Source: Bacillota bacterium (GTDB lineage: Bacteria; Bacillota; UBA5301; Bu52). Taken from it: 35,327 bases of DNA. The notes under the pieces were generated by a model. It was not told the DNA's origin. It made no database searches and saw only the letters and a list, made by a program, of their open reading frames with translations. The DNA is taken from assembly GCA_014896355.1 (NCBI GenBank), contig JADBKO010000022.1:1-35327 (forward strand), given 5' to 3'. Positions 6,761 to 18,563 of this stretch are shown piece by piece. Positions within the stretch are counted from its first letter, which is position 1. The number at the start of each line of letters is the position of its first letter. Both the position numbers and the translations under genes were made by a program.

Positions 6761-8158
6761 TCAAAAAGATATGCTCATCTCGGCTGTGGCCAGATGCAGC
6801 GTGAGGTCTTTGTCCTGTGGACCGCTGCTGCCGAAATCAATGAATTTGTAGCCCATTTGGAGCACGGTTTCCGAGTTCATGCGGTAGCCCACCCCCACAG
6901 ACGTGGACCAGGACCACGGCGTAGACGCGCCTTTCATCATCCGGTATTGCGCAGACAGCCGGGTCTGAAAAGGCAGATCCACATTCAGGCCGGCGCTGGC
7001 CCCGGCCCTGCCTGCCTCGGAGGCCAGCTTCTCCCCCTTGCCCGCCACGATCAATCCCGCCTGAACGCTGGCGTAGTCGAAAAGCTGCAATGTGAGATTG
7101 AACTCTGCGCTGGACGGGCCCGCGGGCGCAACCTCGCCCGGCCCATGGGAAGCCTCCGGGGTCACTGGGGCCGCCCGTGCCGGCCTGGCCAGACCCAGAC
7201 TGCTGTCCGCTGTTCCGGTGGATCCGTACGGTCCAGAGGCAGGCAGGCCGGCCGCTGCGGGGCCAAGCACCAACGGCTGGCCGCCCGGCGACGCGGCAGA
7301 GGTTCCGGCCGGGGACCCCGCTGCCTGGGACTCAGCGGATCCATCTGACGGCAGGCCGGCGGCCAGGGCATCCAGGTCCACGAAATTATAAGCCGCCTGT
7401 AGAGTGGCGCTGCCGATGGTATATCCAACCTTAAATCCGGTGGGAACGGGATCTGCCTCCCGCCGCTTCGCCAGGGCTGTCGGGTCAGGGGCCGCCAGGG
7501 TGGTGCCCAGACTCAGGGAGCCCAGCTGCACGGACAACGTATACTGCCGCAGGGGCTCCGGCGCCGGGTGCGGGAGGGACGCTGATCCGCCTGCATTCTG
7601 CGTCCCGCCGGAACCCAGGGACGGATCCGCTGCGGGGCTCAACGCTGCCGGAGGCCCGGCAGCGGCTTGTAGGCCGAAAGGCAACCAGCCGCTGTGGAGG
7701 GACAAGGGGGGCAGCTCTGGCCCGGAATCCAGAGACAGGCTCAGATCGGCGGAGCCAGCCGCACCTGCGGCGGAAGGCATGCCGCCGTTCCAAGGTGGCA
7801 GGAAGTCCCGGGCGCCGTCGGATAACCACGAAAGCAAGAGGCACCCTTCCCCCGGCGGGTGCAGGTCGTGCCTTTCACGCCCGTCCGCCAGGTAAGCGTC
7901 CAGAGCGACGAAATGGCTTTGCCCGCCCGGCTCGAATTCGCCGATGGTCAAACGGAAGGGCTGGGCGTTTTGGGCGATGGCCGGAGGAGAAGATCCGTCT
8001 CCCGCCGCCCGGGCGGAAGCGCCGCCCAGGCAGACTGTCAGAAACAGAAACATAGCCGCGGCTTTCCGCACCCGGTGCCCGCAACGACGGCCACCTTCCG
8101 CAGGTGCCGGATTCCCCCATGGTTGCAGACGACATGCTGGCCTGTTTATGTACAACAC
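6761..8158 (-). CDS. Predicted outer-membrane beta-barrel protein
   Basis: The 465-residue protein has a basic N-terminus, a hydrophobic stretch ending ASARAAG (about residues 33-52) and a C-terminal phenylalanine after alternating strands (GYRMNSETVLQMGYKFIDF ... EMSISF), the pattern of BAM-inserted barrels. Several amphipathic strands (VGYTIGSATLQAAYNF, FNLTLQLFDYASVQAGLIV) flank a Pro/Ala/Ser/Gly-rich middle (about 260-345). It shares its C-terminal layout with the smaller protein at 16225-16836, suggesting paralogy. The start is GTG with GGAGGG six bases upstream; the resulting n-region is long, and a later GTG at 8071 is possible but lacks a good SD. The gene begins 57 bases after the atpC terminator. 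The function is unknown; porin-like or structural is inference. Confidence 0.75.
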   Translation of the reverse strand: MLYINRPACRLQPWGNPAPAEGGRRCGHRVRKAAAMFLFLTVCLGGASARAAGDGSSPPAIAQNAQPFRLTIGEFEPGGQSHFVALDAYLADGRERHDLHPPGEGCLLLSWLSDGARDFLPPWNGGMPSAAGAAGSADLSLSLDSGPELPPLSLHSGWLPFGLQAAAGPPAALSPAADPSLGSGGTQNAGGSASLPHPAPEPLRQYTLSVQLGSLSLGTTLAAPDPTALAKRREADPVPTGFKVGYTIGSATLQAAYNFVDLDALAAGLPSDGSAESQAAGSPAGTSAASPGGQPLVLGPAAAGLPASGPYGSTGTADSSLGLARPARAAPVTPEASHGPGEVAPAGPSSAEFNLTLQLFDYASVQAGLIVAGKGEKLASEAGRAGASAGLNVDLPFQTRLSAQYRMMKGASTPWSWSTSVGVGYRMNSETVLQMGYKFIDFGSSGPQDKDLTLHLATAEMSISF

Positions 8159-8214
8159 CGGCGACCCTCCGTGGGAAGAGGTTCGCCTTGCAGTTCCTCA
8201 ATCCCTTCTTGTGG

Positions 8215-8241
8215 CAAAAAAGGCGGCGTCTTCCTGCCGCC
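8215..8241 (-). terminator. Rho-independent terminator of the atp operon
   Basis: GGCGGC and GCCGCC arms (8236-8241 and 8222-8227) enclose an eight-base loop and are followed on the minus strand by six T (8216-8221). It lies 29 bases past the atpC stop. Confidence 0.85.
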
Positions 8242-8269
8242 TGGATGACCCGGGGGCCGGAAGGCCGGG

Positions 8270-10266
<1,997 letters not shown>

Positions 10267-11193
10267 TTAACCGCTGATGTGCCGCAGGGCCTCGGCGGCT
10301 CCGGTGATTTCAGCGATCTCACGGGTGATGGCGGCCTGCCGGGCGCGGTTAAACGAGAGGGTCAAGGTGTCAATAAGGTCATCGGCATTGCGGGTGGCAT
10401 TATCCATGGCCGTCATACGGGCGCCAAACTCTCCGGCCTTGGCTTCCAGCATGGCATGGTAAACCACGGCGTTCAGGTAACGGGGGATCAAATCCCCCAG
10501 AACCTTGCGGGCTTCCGGCTCAAACAGGTATTCTGCGCGGGGCGCGGGAACCGCCCCGCCTTTGCTGCCCGCCATCTTTTTCTCTCCGCCGGAGCCCTTC
10601 GGTTCCGAAACGGTCAAGGGAAGGAAGCGCTGGACCGTGGGCCTTTGCACCAGGACCGAGACGAACTGCGAATAGACCAGCATCACTTCGTCCACTTCGC
10701 CGGCACTGTAGACCCCGATCAGCTCCCGGGCCACGTTGCGCGCAAGCTCATAGTCGGGCTCGTCGGCCTGCAGAAACTCCCCCCGGATGGCCAGGTGCCG
10801 GAAGCGCAGAAAATCCCGCCCCTTGCGGCCCAAAGTCATGTAGCTGACCTCTCCGCCCTCCCGGCGGTACCGCTCCGCGTCCTCCAGGAGCAGCCGCAGA
10901 ATGTTGGCATTATACCCCCCGGCCAGGCCCCGGTCCGAGGTGATGACCAAATACAGGCGCCGCCGGCCTTCCCTGGGCTGCAGCAAGGGATGCAGATCCG
11001 CCGCATACCCGCCGGCCTCGCCGGCCAACTGATGCAGGATGCCCTCCAGGGCCTGGAAATACGGGCGCGCAGCCAAAGCCCTAGCCTGGGCCTTACGCAG
11101 CTGGGCTGCGGCCACCATTTTCATGGCCCGGGTGATTTGACGGGTATTCTGAACACTGCGGATGCGCCGCTTGATATCTCGTGTTCCCAGCAT
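10267..11193 (-). CDS. atpG: ATP synthase F1 subunit gamma
   Basis: Gamma is the rotor shaft inside the alpha3beta3 ring. The 308-residue protein has the conserved N-terminal helix (DIKRRIRSVQNTRQITRAMK, MVAAAQLRKAQ), the central SDRGLAGGYNANI segment and the C-terminal helix (ARMTAMDNATRNADDLID, LTLSFNRARQAAITREIAEI). About 20 extra residues rich in Gly, Lys and Ser (around 198-225, PKGSGGEKKMAGSKGG) are inserted in the variable middle, which explains the length above the typical 285. The ATG has a GGAGG seven bases upstream. It lies 93 bases after atpA and 39 bases before atpD. Confidence 0.96.
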   Translation of the reverse strand: MLGTRDIKRRIRSVQNTRQITRAMKMVAAAQLRKAQARALAARPYFQALEGILHQLAGEAGGYAADLHPLLQPREGRRRLYLVITSDRGLAGGYNANILRLLLEDAERYRREGGEVSYMTLGRKGRDFLRFRHLAIRGEFLQADEPDYELARNVARELIGVYSAGEVDEVMLVYSQFVSVLVQRPTVQRFLPLTVSEPKGSGGEKKMAGSKGGAVPAPRAEYLFEPEARKVLGDLIPRYLNAVVYHAMLEAKAGEFGARMTAMDNATRNADDLIDTLTLSFNRARQAAITREIAEITGAAEALRHISG

Positions 11194-11286
11194 GGCAATG
11201 CCTCCGCGCTACGGCCGCCCTTTGCCGTCGCCCTGACGGCGGGCCAGCACAGCCCGGCCCTGGGCGGACTCCCCCTCCCCCCTGCC

Positions 11287-12792
<1,506 letters not shown>

Positions 12793-12835
12793 ATCCAACG
12801 CCTCCACGTAAGCACAAGGCTGCCATACCCGCCCC

Positions 12836-13387
12836 CTATGCACCCGGAGCAGTCCGGGTGATCTGCTGGCGCAGGCGCTCCAGTTGGTACTGCAGGCTCC
12901 CATCCAGCACGCGGTCCTCCACCTGGATGCGCAAGCCGCCGATCAGCTCCGGCCGCACCTGCGCCTCCAGGCTGACCTGGCGCTGGAGGGCCTTCGCCAA
13001 CCGTGAACGCAGGCGGTCCCGCTGGGCCGGCGTCAGCGGACGGGCCGACTCCACGCGTACCGTCAGAATCCCCAGGGCCCGGTTCGCTTCGCGATGGTAC
13101 TCGGCCACGATCACAGGGAGAAGGTGGCCCCGCTTCTTGTCTTGCAACAAAAAGAGGAAATTCAACGCATAAGGGTGCACCCGGCCGGAGAAAAGCTGCC
13201 TCAGCAGCTCCTTTTTCTGGCTGGCCTGCACAGCCGGATGGGCCAGAATTTGGCTCAGGCGCTGGTCGGCGCCCAGGGTCGCCAAGACCAGATCCAGATC
13301 GCGGCCGATGGCCTCCGTCAGGCCGTGTTCCTGCGCCACGGCCACCAGCGGCCAGGCGTACCTGCGCGCCACCGGATTCACCAACAC
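12836..13387 (-). CDS. atpH: ATP synthase F1 subunit delta
   Basis: Delta (the OSCP homologue) joins F1 to the peripheral stalk of F0. The 183-residue protein shows the typical N-terminal helical domain ([17 protein letters not shown], the [13 protein letters not shown] segment, [16 protein letters not shown]) and the C-terminal [20 protein letters not shown] motif. The start is GTG with GGGAGG about ten bases upstream. It is the first atp gene here. In most bacteria atpB, atpE and atpF precede it, but here the upstream neighbour is a YqgF-like gene. The peripheral-stalk b subunit it must bind is therefore encoded elsewhere. Confidence 0.95.
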   Translation of the reverse strand: MLVNPVARRYAWPLVAVAQEHGLTEAIGRDLDLVLATLGADQRLSQILAHPAVQASQKKELLRQLFSGRVHPYALNFLFLLQDKKRGHLLPVIVAEYHREANRALGILTVRVESARPLTPAQRDRLRSRLAKALQRQVSLEAQVRPELIGGLRIQVEDRVLDGSLQYQLERLRQQITRTAPGA

Positions 13388-13482
13388 AGTCCTTTTGCCT
13401 CCCTGCCTTGGATGGCTTTACCAGGGGCAAACCACGAAGACCAGAATTCGACGGGATGGTTCCCATTCCTGCCAAAAGAGCA

Positions 13483-13944
13483 TTATTCCCTAGACCGGGA
13501 TGGAAATTCCCGCCTGAGAAAGCGGCGGGCCAGGATGACCGCCACGTAATCGTCGTAGGGCCGGTTCGGAAAGCGTAGGCCTGGCGGCAACAACCTGAGC
13601 CACCAGGGCAGCTTTTCCTGCCGCAGGAAAAGGGCCCTGGCCTCCTGGCTGGACAGATGCTCGCTCACCCGGTGGATAGGGCTGCGGGGGCACGCATCCG
13701 CCTCCCGGATGGCCTGTTCCAGAGCGTCGCTGCCCGTGCCGTCCCCCAGCACCACGGCTGCGAACGGGCCGTACTGCTGTGCCAGGACAGGCAAGGTGGC
13801 AACCACCTTCGCTGTGGGCAGCACCTGCCTCCATAGGGCGTTCCCGCCAGCATCCGCCACAGCCAGGCCGCACTTTTGCCGTCCCGGGTCGATGGCTAAT
13901 ATCCGTAATGACGGGCTGGAAGCACCGGACGCATTTGAGGGCAT
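13483..13944 (-). CDS. YqgF/RuvX-like RNase H-fold protein
   Basis: The 153-residue product begins its fold with ILAIDPGRQKCGLAVAD, the first strand and catalytic Asp of the YqgF (RuvX) family, followed by VVLGDGTGSDALEQAI, the SEHLSSQEARALFL helix and RPYDDYVAVILARRFL with a second acidic cluster. Classical YqgF processes the 5' end of 16S rRNA or acts as a Holliday junction resolvase-like nuclease. This copy is more divergent and may be a paralogue. The ATG at 13944 has AGGAG nine bases upstream. It lies between the OmpM-like gene and atpH; the 95-base gap to atpH shows no convincing promoter, so it may be cotranscribed with the F1 genes. Confidence 0.8.
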   Translation of the reverse strand: MPSNASGASSPSLRILAIDPGRQKCGLAVADAGGNALWRQVLPTAKVVATLPVLAQQYGPFAAVVLGDGTGSDALEQAIREADACPRSPIHRVSEHLSSQEARALFLRQEKLPWWLRLLPPGLRFPNRPYDDYVAVILARRFLRREFPSRSRE

Positions 13945-13971
13945 GGAAGATGGCTCCTGAGGCAGGCGAAG

Positions 13972-14013
13972 GGCAGCGCCGGCAAACCCGAAAACGGGCC
14001 TGCCGGCGCTGCC
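13972..14013. repeat. Perfect 13-bp inverted repeat between the OmpM-like gene and the YqgF-like gene
   Basis: GGCAGCGCCGGCA (13972-13984) and TGCCGGCGCTGCC (14001-14013) pair perfectly, and an inner CCCG/CGGG pair (13987-13990, 13995-13998) caps a four-base loop. This is a very stable hairpin 10 bases past the porin stop. No T-run follows on either strand, so it may act as an mRNA 3'-end stabiliser, an attenuating structure or an inefficient terminator. Confidence 0.85.
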
Positions 14014-14023
14014 TGCACCGGGC

Positions 14024-15880
14024 TTAGAACGTGTACGTCAGATTGCCGGAAACCGTGTTGTCCCCCTGCACCGCAAAATCGTCGGCCAGAGAGAGCTTCA
14101 GGTTGGAGGCCAAAGCCACGGCGGCGCTGCCGCCCAGGGTGATGTTCACCTTCGCGTCACTTCCCCGTACGGCCTGCGCATAGGCGCCCAGCGTGATCCC
14201 CGGGGTGAAGGCCCAGTCCTTCAGGGACAGCTTGCCGGTGACAGTCCGGGAACTGGCGTACTGCCCATAGATCTCCAGAGGCAGATTGGCCAGCGTGAGC
14301 GGCATGGTCGCCGAGAGGTTCCAGGCTGTCCCGTCCGCCAGACCCAGGGAAGCCGGATTATCGAAGAAGGAGGCAACGTTCCTGATGTTCTGGATGTCGA
14401 ACGCCAGCGTCAGCCAATCCAGCGGCGCAGCGCTGACGCCCAGGTGCGCCTGGCGGTAACCCGGTGTGGCAAAAGCGTAGTCGCCTTTCAGGGTCAGCAC
14501 ACTCACCTTGCCGCTGGCATCCACGGCAGCAGCCGTATCTCCGTTATAGTTCAGGACGCTGATGCCTGCCTTGGCCGTGTCATCCCCATAGGCCAGCCGG
14601 CCCGCAACGAAGCCTTGGCCGATATACCCGAACGCCAGATTGGCCGCGCCCAGGTCCCGGCTGCCGCTGAGGCCCACGCCCACGCTGCGGTTATCCGCGG
14701 CGATGCCCGCCGTGAGCGAACCTGGCAACGCGCCGACGACCTTGGCCGCGTCATAGCCCGCAATGGCCTGCAGGCCCACGGTGGCGGGGTTGGCCGCATT
14801 GAGGGTGGTCTTGAGGTCCGCGCCCAAAGTGGCCTGAATGGCGTTCTGGCCGCTGGCCTTGACCCCCACCCAGGCGCTGCCGCCCAAATCCGCCGCCTTG
14901 TTTACGGCGTCGTTCACCGCATCCACGCGGGCATTGGTTTCAGCCATCTGAGACTCCAGTGCCAGCACCCGGTCCTCCAGGTTCGCCACCCGCTGGTTGA
15001 CGTCTGCCATCTGCTTCTCCAGGCCCGCCACCTTGCCTTCCAAGGCCTTGACACGGCCATCCAGGGCCTGGGTCAGGTCATCCACCCGCTTCAGGGTGAC
15101 GCCCTGGCTCACCACATCGTTGCGGAACTCCTCCAGCAGCTTCTTGGTGGTATCCTCCACATCCTTGAGGGTGGCATAGTTCTTGAGATCCTCACGGATC
15201 TGATCCACCCCCATCTGGGCTGAATCGGCGGTATCCTTTACATCCGACAGGTCCGCATTGCTGGCCTTGTCGGCGATGGCCTGATCCAGCGTATCCAGGC
15301 GCGCCTGCAGGTCCTTCAGGGTCTGTAGGGCTTCAGCATTGTCCACGCCTGCCAACTGCGCCACTTTCTGGAGCGCTTCCTCTGCCTTGGCCTTGGCGGC
15401 ATCCGCCGCATCGGCAGCAGCTTTGGCGCTGGCGGACGCGTCTTCCGCCTTGGCCTGGGCCTGCTGCGCCAGTGCATAGGCGGCGTTGGCCTTGTCCAGA
15501 GCTTGCTGCGCCGCCGTGACTCCGGCATTGTCTCCCTTGGCCTGGGCGGCGGACAGAGCCTGCTCCGCCAGCTTCTTGGCCTCCTGCGCAGCGTTCATGG
15601 CAGCGGCAGCTTGGTCTTTCGCCGCCTGCTGAATGGAGGACTCCAGGTTATCCACCAGCCGGGCCACCACTTGAGCGAACTGGTAGCGGGTCATGACCCG
15701 GTCGCCCTTGAAGGTCCCATCGGGATAGCCTTCCACCAGCCCGGCCACCACCAACTTGTTAACGGCGTCATAAGCCCAATGGCCCTCGGGAACATCCGCA
15801 AACGGGCTGGCCAGCACCGGCAGTGCCAGGACAAGCGTAAGCAGGACTGCCATGGATACCGTAAGTATTCTTCTGCTCAC
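14024..15880 (-). CDS. OmpM-like porin with SLH domain, coiled coil and beta-barrel
   Basis: The 618-residue protein has a signal peptide (about 1-24, PVLAS), one SLH domain (about 26-75: FADVPEGHWAYDAVNKLV, GYPDGTFKGDRVMTRYQFAQ), an Ala/Gln-rich coiled coil (about 75-320) and a C-terminal barrel ending in Tyr-Thr-Phe. This is the OmpM architecture of diderm Firmicutes, where the SLH domain binds the cell wall and tethers the outer membrane while the barrel acts as a porin. The GTG at 15880 is chosen because GGGGGA lies seven bases upstream and it gives a standard signal peptide. It begins a possible transcript with the YqgF-like gene. The barrel has few aromatic residues but clear alternating strands. 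Confidence 0.9.
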   Translation of the reverse strand: MSRRILTVSMAVLLTLVLALPVLASPFADVPEGHWAYDAVNKLVVAGLVEGYPDGTFKGDRVMTRYQFAQVVARLVDNLESSIQQAAKDQAAAAMNAAQEAKKLAEQALSAAQAKGDNAGVTAAQQALDKANAAYALAQQAQAKAEDASASAKAAADAADAAKAKAEEALQKVAQLAGVDNAEALQTLKDLQARLDTLDQAIADKASNADLSDVKDTADSAQMGVDQIREDLKNYATLKDVEDTTKKLLEEFRNDVVSQGVTLKRVDDLTQALDGRVKALEGKVAGLEKQMADVNQRVANLEDRVLALESQMAETNARVDAVNDAVNKAADLGGSAWVGVKASGQNAIQATLGADLKTTLNAANPATVGLQAIAGYDAAKVVGALPGSLTAGIAADNRSVGVGLSGSRDLGAANLAFGYIGQGFVAGRLAYGDDTAKAGISVLNYNGDTAAAVDASGKVSVLTLKGDYAFATPGYRQAHLGVSAAPLDWLTLAFDIQNIRNVASFFDNPASLGLADGTAWNLSATMPLTLANLPLEIYGQYASSRTVTGKLSLKDWAFTPGITLGAYAQAVRGSDAKVNITLGGSAAVALASNLKLSLADDFAVQGDNTVSGNLTYTF

Positions 15881-16184
15881 TGCCTCTTCCCCCTTTGATA
15901 TTTGAATCATTGTGCTCAGCTACGCGACCACGGCGAGCGTCGGATTCCGGGCCCTTCGCCCCCGCTTCCGGGTCTGGACCATGCCTCGTTGGGGGCAGAC
16001 CACCTCCCGCACCCGGCCGCACAAGTGATCCTCGCCCAAAAGTGGCCAGAGATGGAGCCGTGGCGCCGCCGTCCGCAGAGCGGCGCTTCAAGAAGATAGA
16101 CCCGCCATTACCCCAGTTATTCTCCCGTTCCCATGAAAATCCTTCTCCTGCTGCCACTCCCTTCCTGGATTCGCCGATTTCCTG
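15881..16184. other. Intergenic region upstream of the OmpM-like gene
   Basis: About 300 bases without a credible gene. It holds the SD of the OmpM-like gene (15883-15893) and an inverted repeat GCGCCGC/GCGGCGC (16063-16069, 16080-16086). I found no -10/-35 pair I would defend, although a promoter is expected here because the upstream gene ends at a strong terminator. Confidence 0.5.
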
Positions 16185-16220
16185 AAAAAAATGCGCAGGC
16201 TGGTTGCATCCGCCTGCGCA
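16185..16220 (-). terminator. Rho-independent terminator of the small barrel protein gene
   Basis: TGCGCAGGC (minus strand, 16212-16220) and GCCTGCGCA (16192-16200) form a perfect nine-pair stem with an 11-base loop, followed by seven T (16185-16191). It begins four bases past the stop codon at 16225. Confidence 0.95.
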
Positions 16221-16224
16221 AAGC

Positions 16225-16836
16225 CTAGAACTGCAAGGAGAGGCCCGCGGAGATTTGCTGAACCCGGCTCCCGATCCCCAGGTGCCAGGAGCCCAAAGAC
16301 AAGGATGGGTCCCCGGGCGGGCCGGTGCCCAGCGGGCCCGCAGGCCCCGGGATGTCTCCCTGTTTCGCCGGCCCGGAGAGTGTGCTGTCAGAGCTGTCAG
16401 AGGGGTTCCAGCGAAAGCTGAAGAAGTTGATCATGCGGTACCCGGCCACCAGCTGGCTGAACTCATTGAGCCTGTATCCCAGCTGGAGGCCGGCGGTGGC
16501 CGAAAGCCAGATGCTGTTGGGCGACATCGGGCCCGTTTTCAGCTCCAACTCCGGCTGAACCAGCAGGGCAGAGGGGCCTTGGAGGGCCGGGTGGGGAAGG
16601 CTGGCGCCAGCGCGGAGCGTGGAAGAGTCCGGATGCGCCAGGAGAAGGTCCAGGTCCACCAGCCGGTAGCGGACGCCGATGATGACCGAGGCGCCGGGCG
16701 CAACATTGGACCGCGGCGCAAAGGAGGCGGCGGCCGCGCCGGACAGCCCGCCGCCGGCCAGCAGCGCCCACGCGGTGGCCAGCGCCACAGGCAAAAGGAC
16801 CTGGACCCTCCGCCCCGCCCCCGCCCGGGCCAGCAT
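16225..16836 (-). CDS. Small predicted outer-membrane protein
   Basis: With the ATG at 16836 the product has 203 residues, starting with a good signal peptide (RRVQVLLPVALATAWALLAG, GAAAASFA junction). The mature part has amphipathic strands (SVIIGVRYRLVDLDLLLAH, LQLGYRLNEFSQLVAGYRMI) and ends SAGLSLQF, with the terminal Phe typical of barrel proteins. It resembles the C-terminal part of the protein at 6761-8158 (GYRMNSETVLQMGYKFIDF). The frame is open upstream to 17034; a GTG at 16893 has a weak SD, so the start is uncertain. A Pro/Gly-rich loop lies near the C-terminus. The function is unknown. It sits alone, with a strong terminator behind it. Confidence 0.7.
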   Translation of the reverse strand: MLARAGAGRRVQVLLPVALATAWALLAGGGLSGAAAASFAPRSNVAPGASVIIGVRYRLVDLDLLLAHPDSSTLRAGASLPHPALQGPSALLVQPELELKTGPMSPNSIWLSATAGLQLGYRLNEFSQLVAGYRMINFFSFRWNPSDSSDSTLSGPAKQGDIPGPAGPLGTGPPGDPSLSLGSWHLGIGSRVQQISAGLSLQF

Positions 16837-17251
16837 GCCCGGCAGAATGCCCCGGCACGCCCGTAAAATTCCCTGGCCAAACGGCTTCGTCACCTGCTCC
16901 CAGCTCCCCGAAAAAAACGGGGCAGAGGCTGGAGTCGCCTTGTTTCCTCCGTACCTCTGTCCCGCGCGATCTGCTGCCGGCCAAACCATGGCTGGATCCA
17001 TAAGTGTGGACTCTGCTACATATGCGTAGCTCAATGAAAACGCCAGCGACTCCGGGATCCCTGCAACGGTTCGTGCTGCATACCTGGGTGCGCCGGTTTG
17101 CCAGCAGCGGGATGCAAGCGAAACCTCCGGCCGCAGGGCCCTACAGGCACCTCAAACCTGGAATCCGGCATGTCCCTTGCGGCAATATCCCTTTTCTACC
17201 CCCAGGTCGTATCTCCTGCACTGTCCCCCTTCCACTTTCTTCCGGGCCACC
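16837..17251. other. Intergenic region between the small barrel gene and the DUF3084 gene
   Basis: About 415 bases, some of which may be the 5' end of the barrel gene if a later annotation prefers an upstream start. An unused-looking GGAGGAAAC sits near 16950 on the minus strand and a short dyad GCTAC/GTAGC at 17015-17030. No terminator with a T-run follows the DUF3084 stop. I see no other gene. Confidence 0.45.
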
Positions 17252-18526
17252 TTACGGCTGTCCAGGCTTTCCCAGCGCCACCGGTTGAACTTTCCAGCGT
17301 GCCACCAACGGCCCCTCGGCGCTCCAAATGTCCTGTCCCGCCACCAGGGACACCCGCACCTCGCCGCCCAGTTGCCGGGCCTGGCTGATGGCCATCAGGG
17401 TGTCCTGCCAGCTGACCTGACCGGTGATCCCGCCCGGACCCGTGGCCATACCCAACTGGACAGCTCTCTCGTTGGCCTCCCCCAGCAGGCGCAGAAACGC
17501 CGTCTGGAGGGAGTCCCCGCTCTGGCTTGCCGGGACCACCTCCCACACGATCTCCTCCCCACTGTGGAAGATCAGGCGGTTTGGAAAAGTCCGCAGCTGG
17601 ATGGTGACCGGATTGCCCGCCAGGGAGTTGTACAACGACACCGCCCGGACCACGAACTTGCCGTGGCCTTCGCTGACGGCCTGGGCGGCCTGGTCCAGGC
17701 TGGACTGATCCACGATGAAGACCGTTTCGTGACCCTGGTAGGCCGCTCCCCGCTGGACGGCCTCTTGGTTGGCCGGGCCGCGGAGAAACTGAAGAATATC
17801 CTGCCGCACCTGAGCCAGGGGCCGCCCTCCAGCCAGCACCGTGGAGGCCACCGGCTCCCCCGCCCGGAACGCGACATTCCCGAAGAGCTGCACGTTCAAC
17901 GTGCCTTCCAGGGCCTGCACCTGCTTTTGCAGCAGAGTCTTGGTATGAGTGAGCTGGGCCACCTGTCCTTCCAGATCCTTGGCCTGCTGCCGCAGCTGCC
18001 GCAATCGCCCGGCCTGCTGGTCCAGATCCTTCTGCGCCACCTGGTAGGCGGCCTCCGCTTTCTGGGCTGCTGCGCGCACCTTTTCCATCTCGCCCCGCAC
18101 CCGGGCCAGTTCCACCGCCGCCGCCTGGCGCTCCTTCTCCACCTGGACCAGGCGGGCTTCCAGCCGGTCCACTTCTGCGGATTTCAGGCGGATATCGTGG
18201 GCCAGTCTGTCCGCCAGGGCCTGCTGGGCGCGGCTTTTCTGGATCGTATCCGCCAGTTCCACCTGGGTACGGGCCAGGGTGTCCTGCAACTGCCGCATGC
18301 TGAACAAGGCCGTGCGCACATCACTGGATACCACAGCCAGGACCACCAGGGTGGTGCCGGCGATGAGGATGCCGGTGACGACCGTGACGATCATGGAGGT
18401 GTAGCGCGGCCGCAGCCCATACAGGCTCAGGCGGCGCCGCCCGACCCGGCGGCCCACCTGGTCGCCGATATAGGCCACGATGCCGCCTAGAAGCGCGACC
18501 ACCACGATCAGCGTTACGCCGTACAT
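17252..18526 (-). CDS. DUF3084-domain inner-membrane coiled-coil protein
   Basis: The 424-residue protein has two N-terminal membrane helices (about 3-22 and 45-68) joined by the family signature GDQVGRRVGRRRLSLYGLRP. A long coiled coil (about 75-215) and a mixed alpha/beta C-terminal domain (about 220-424, VNVQLFGNVAFRAGEPV-like start to QDIWSAEGPLVARWKV) follow. This is DUF3084, known from cyanobacteria and diderm Firmicutes, with no proven function. The ATG has GGGGGAG five bases upstream. It lies 37 bases after the lptF/G gene as the last member of the lpt operon, so a role in LPS transport or in bridging the envelope is plausible but inferred. Confidence 0.9.
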   Translation of the reverse strand: MYGVTLIVVVALLGGIVAYIGDQVGRRVGRRRLSLYGLRPRYTSMIVTVVTGILIAGTTLVVLAVVSSDVRTALFSMRQLQDTLARTQVELADTIQKSRAQQALADRLAHDIRLKSAEVDRLEARLVQVEKERQAAAVELARVRGEMEKVRAAAQKAEAAYQVAQKDLDQQAGRLRQLRQQAKDLEGQVAQLTHTKTLLQKQVQALEGTLNVQLFGNVAFRAGEPVASTVLAGGRPLAQVRQDILQFLRGPANQEAVQRGAAYQGHETVFIVDQSSLDQAAQAVSEGHGKFVVRAVSLYNSLAGNPVTIQLRTFPNRLIFHSGEEIVWEVVPASQSGDSLQTAFLRLLGEANERAVQLGMATGPGGITGQVSWQDTLMAISQARQLGGEVRVSLVAGQDIWSAEGPLVARWKVQPVALGKPGQP

Positions 18527-18563
18527 GCAGGCTCCCCCTTCCCCGGCCCTTGCCGGCCAACCC

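Noticed and set aside
12793-12903. Upstream extension of atpA by 37 codons
   Set aside because: It overlaps atpH, has no alpha-subunit similarity and the ATG at 12792 has a good SD.
17085-17170. Segment on the plus strand (GGGATGCAAGCG, then CCTCCGGCC) resembling part of a GEMM-type c-di-GMP riboswitch
   Set aside because: Only the second half is similar, the paired P1/P2 framework is missing and no plus-strand gene follows.
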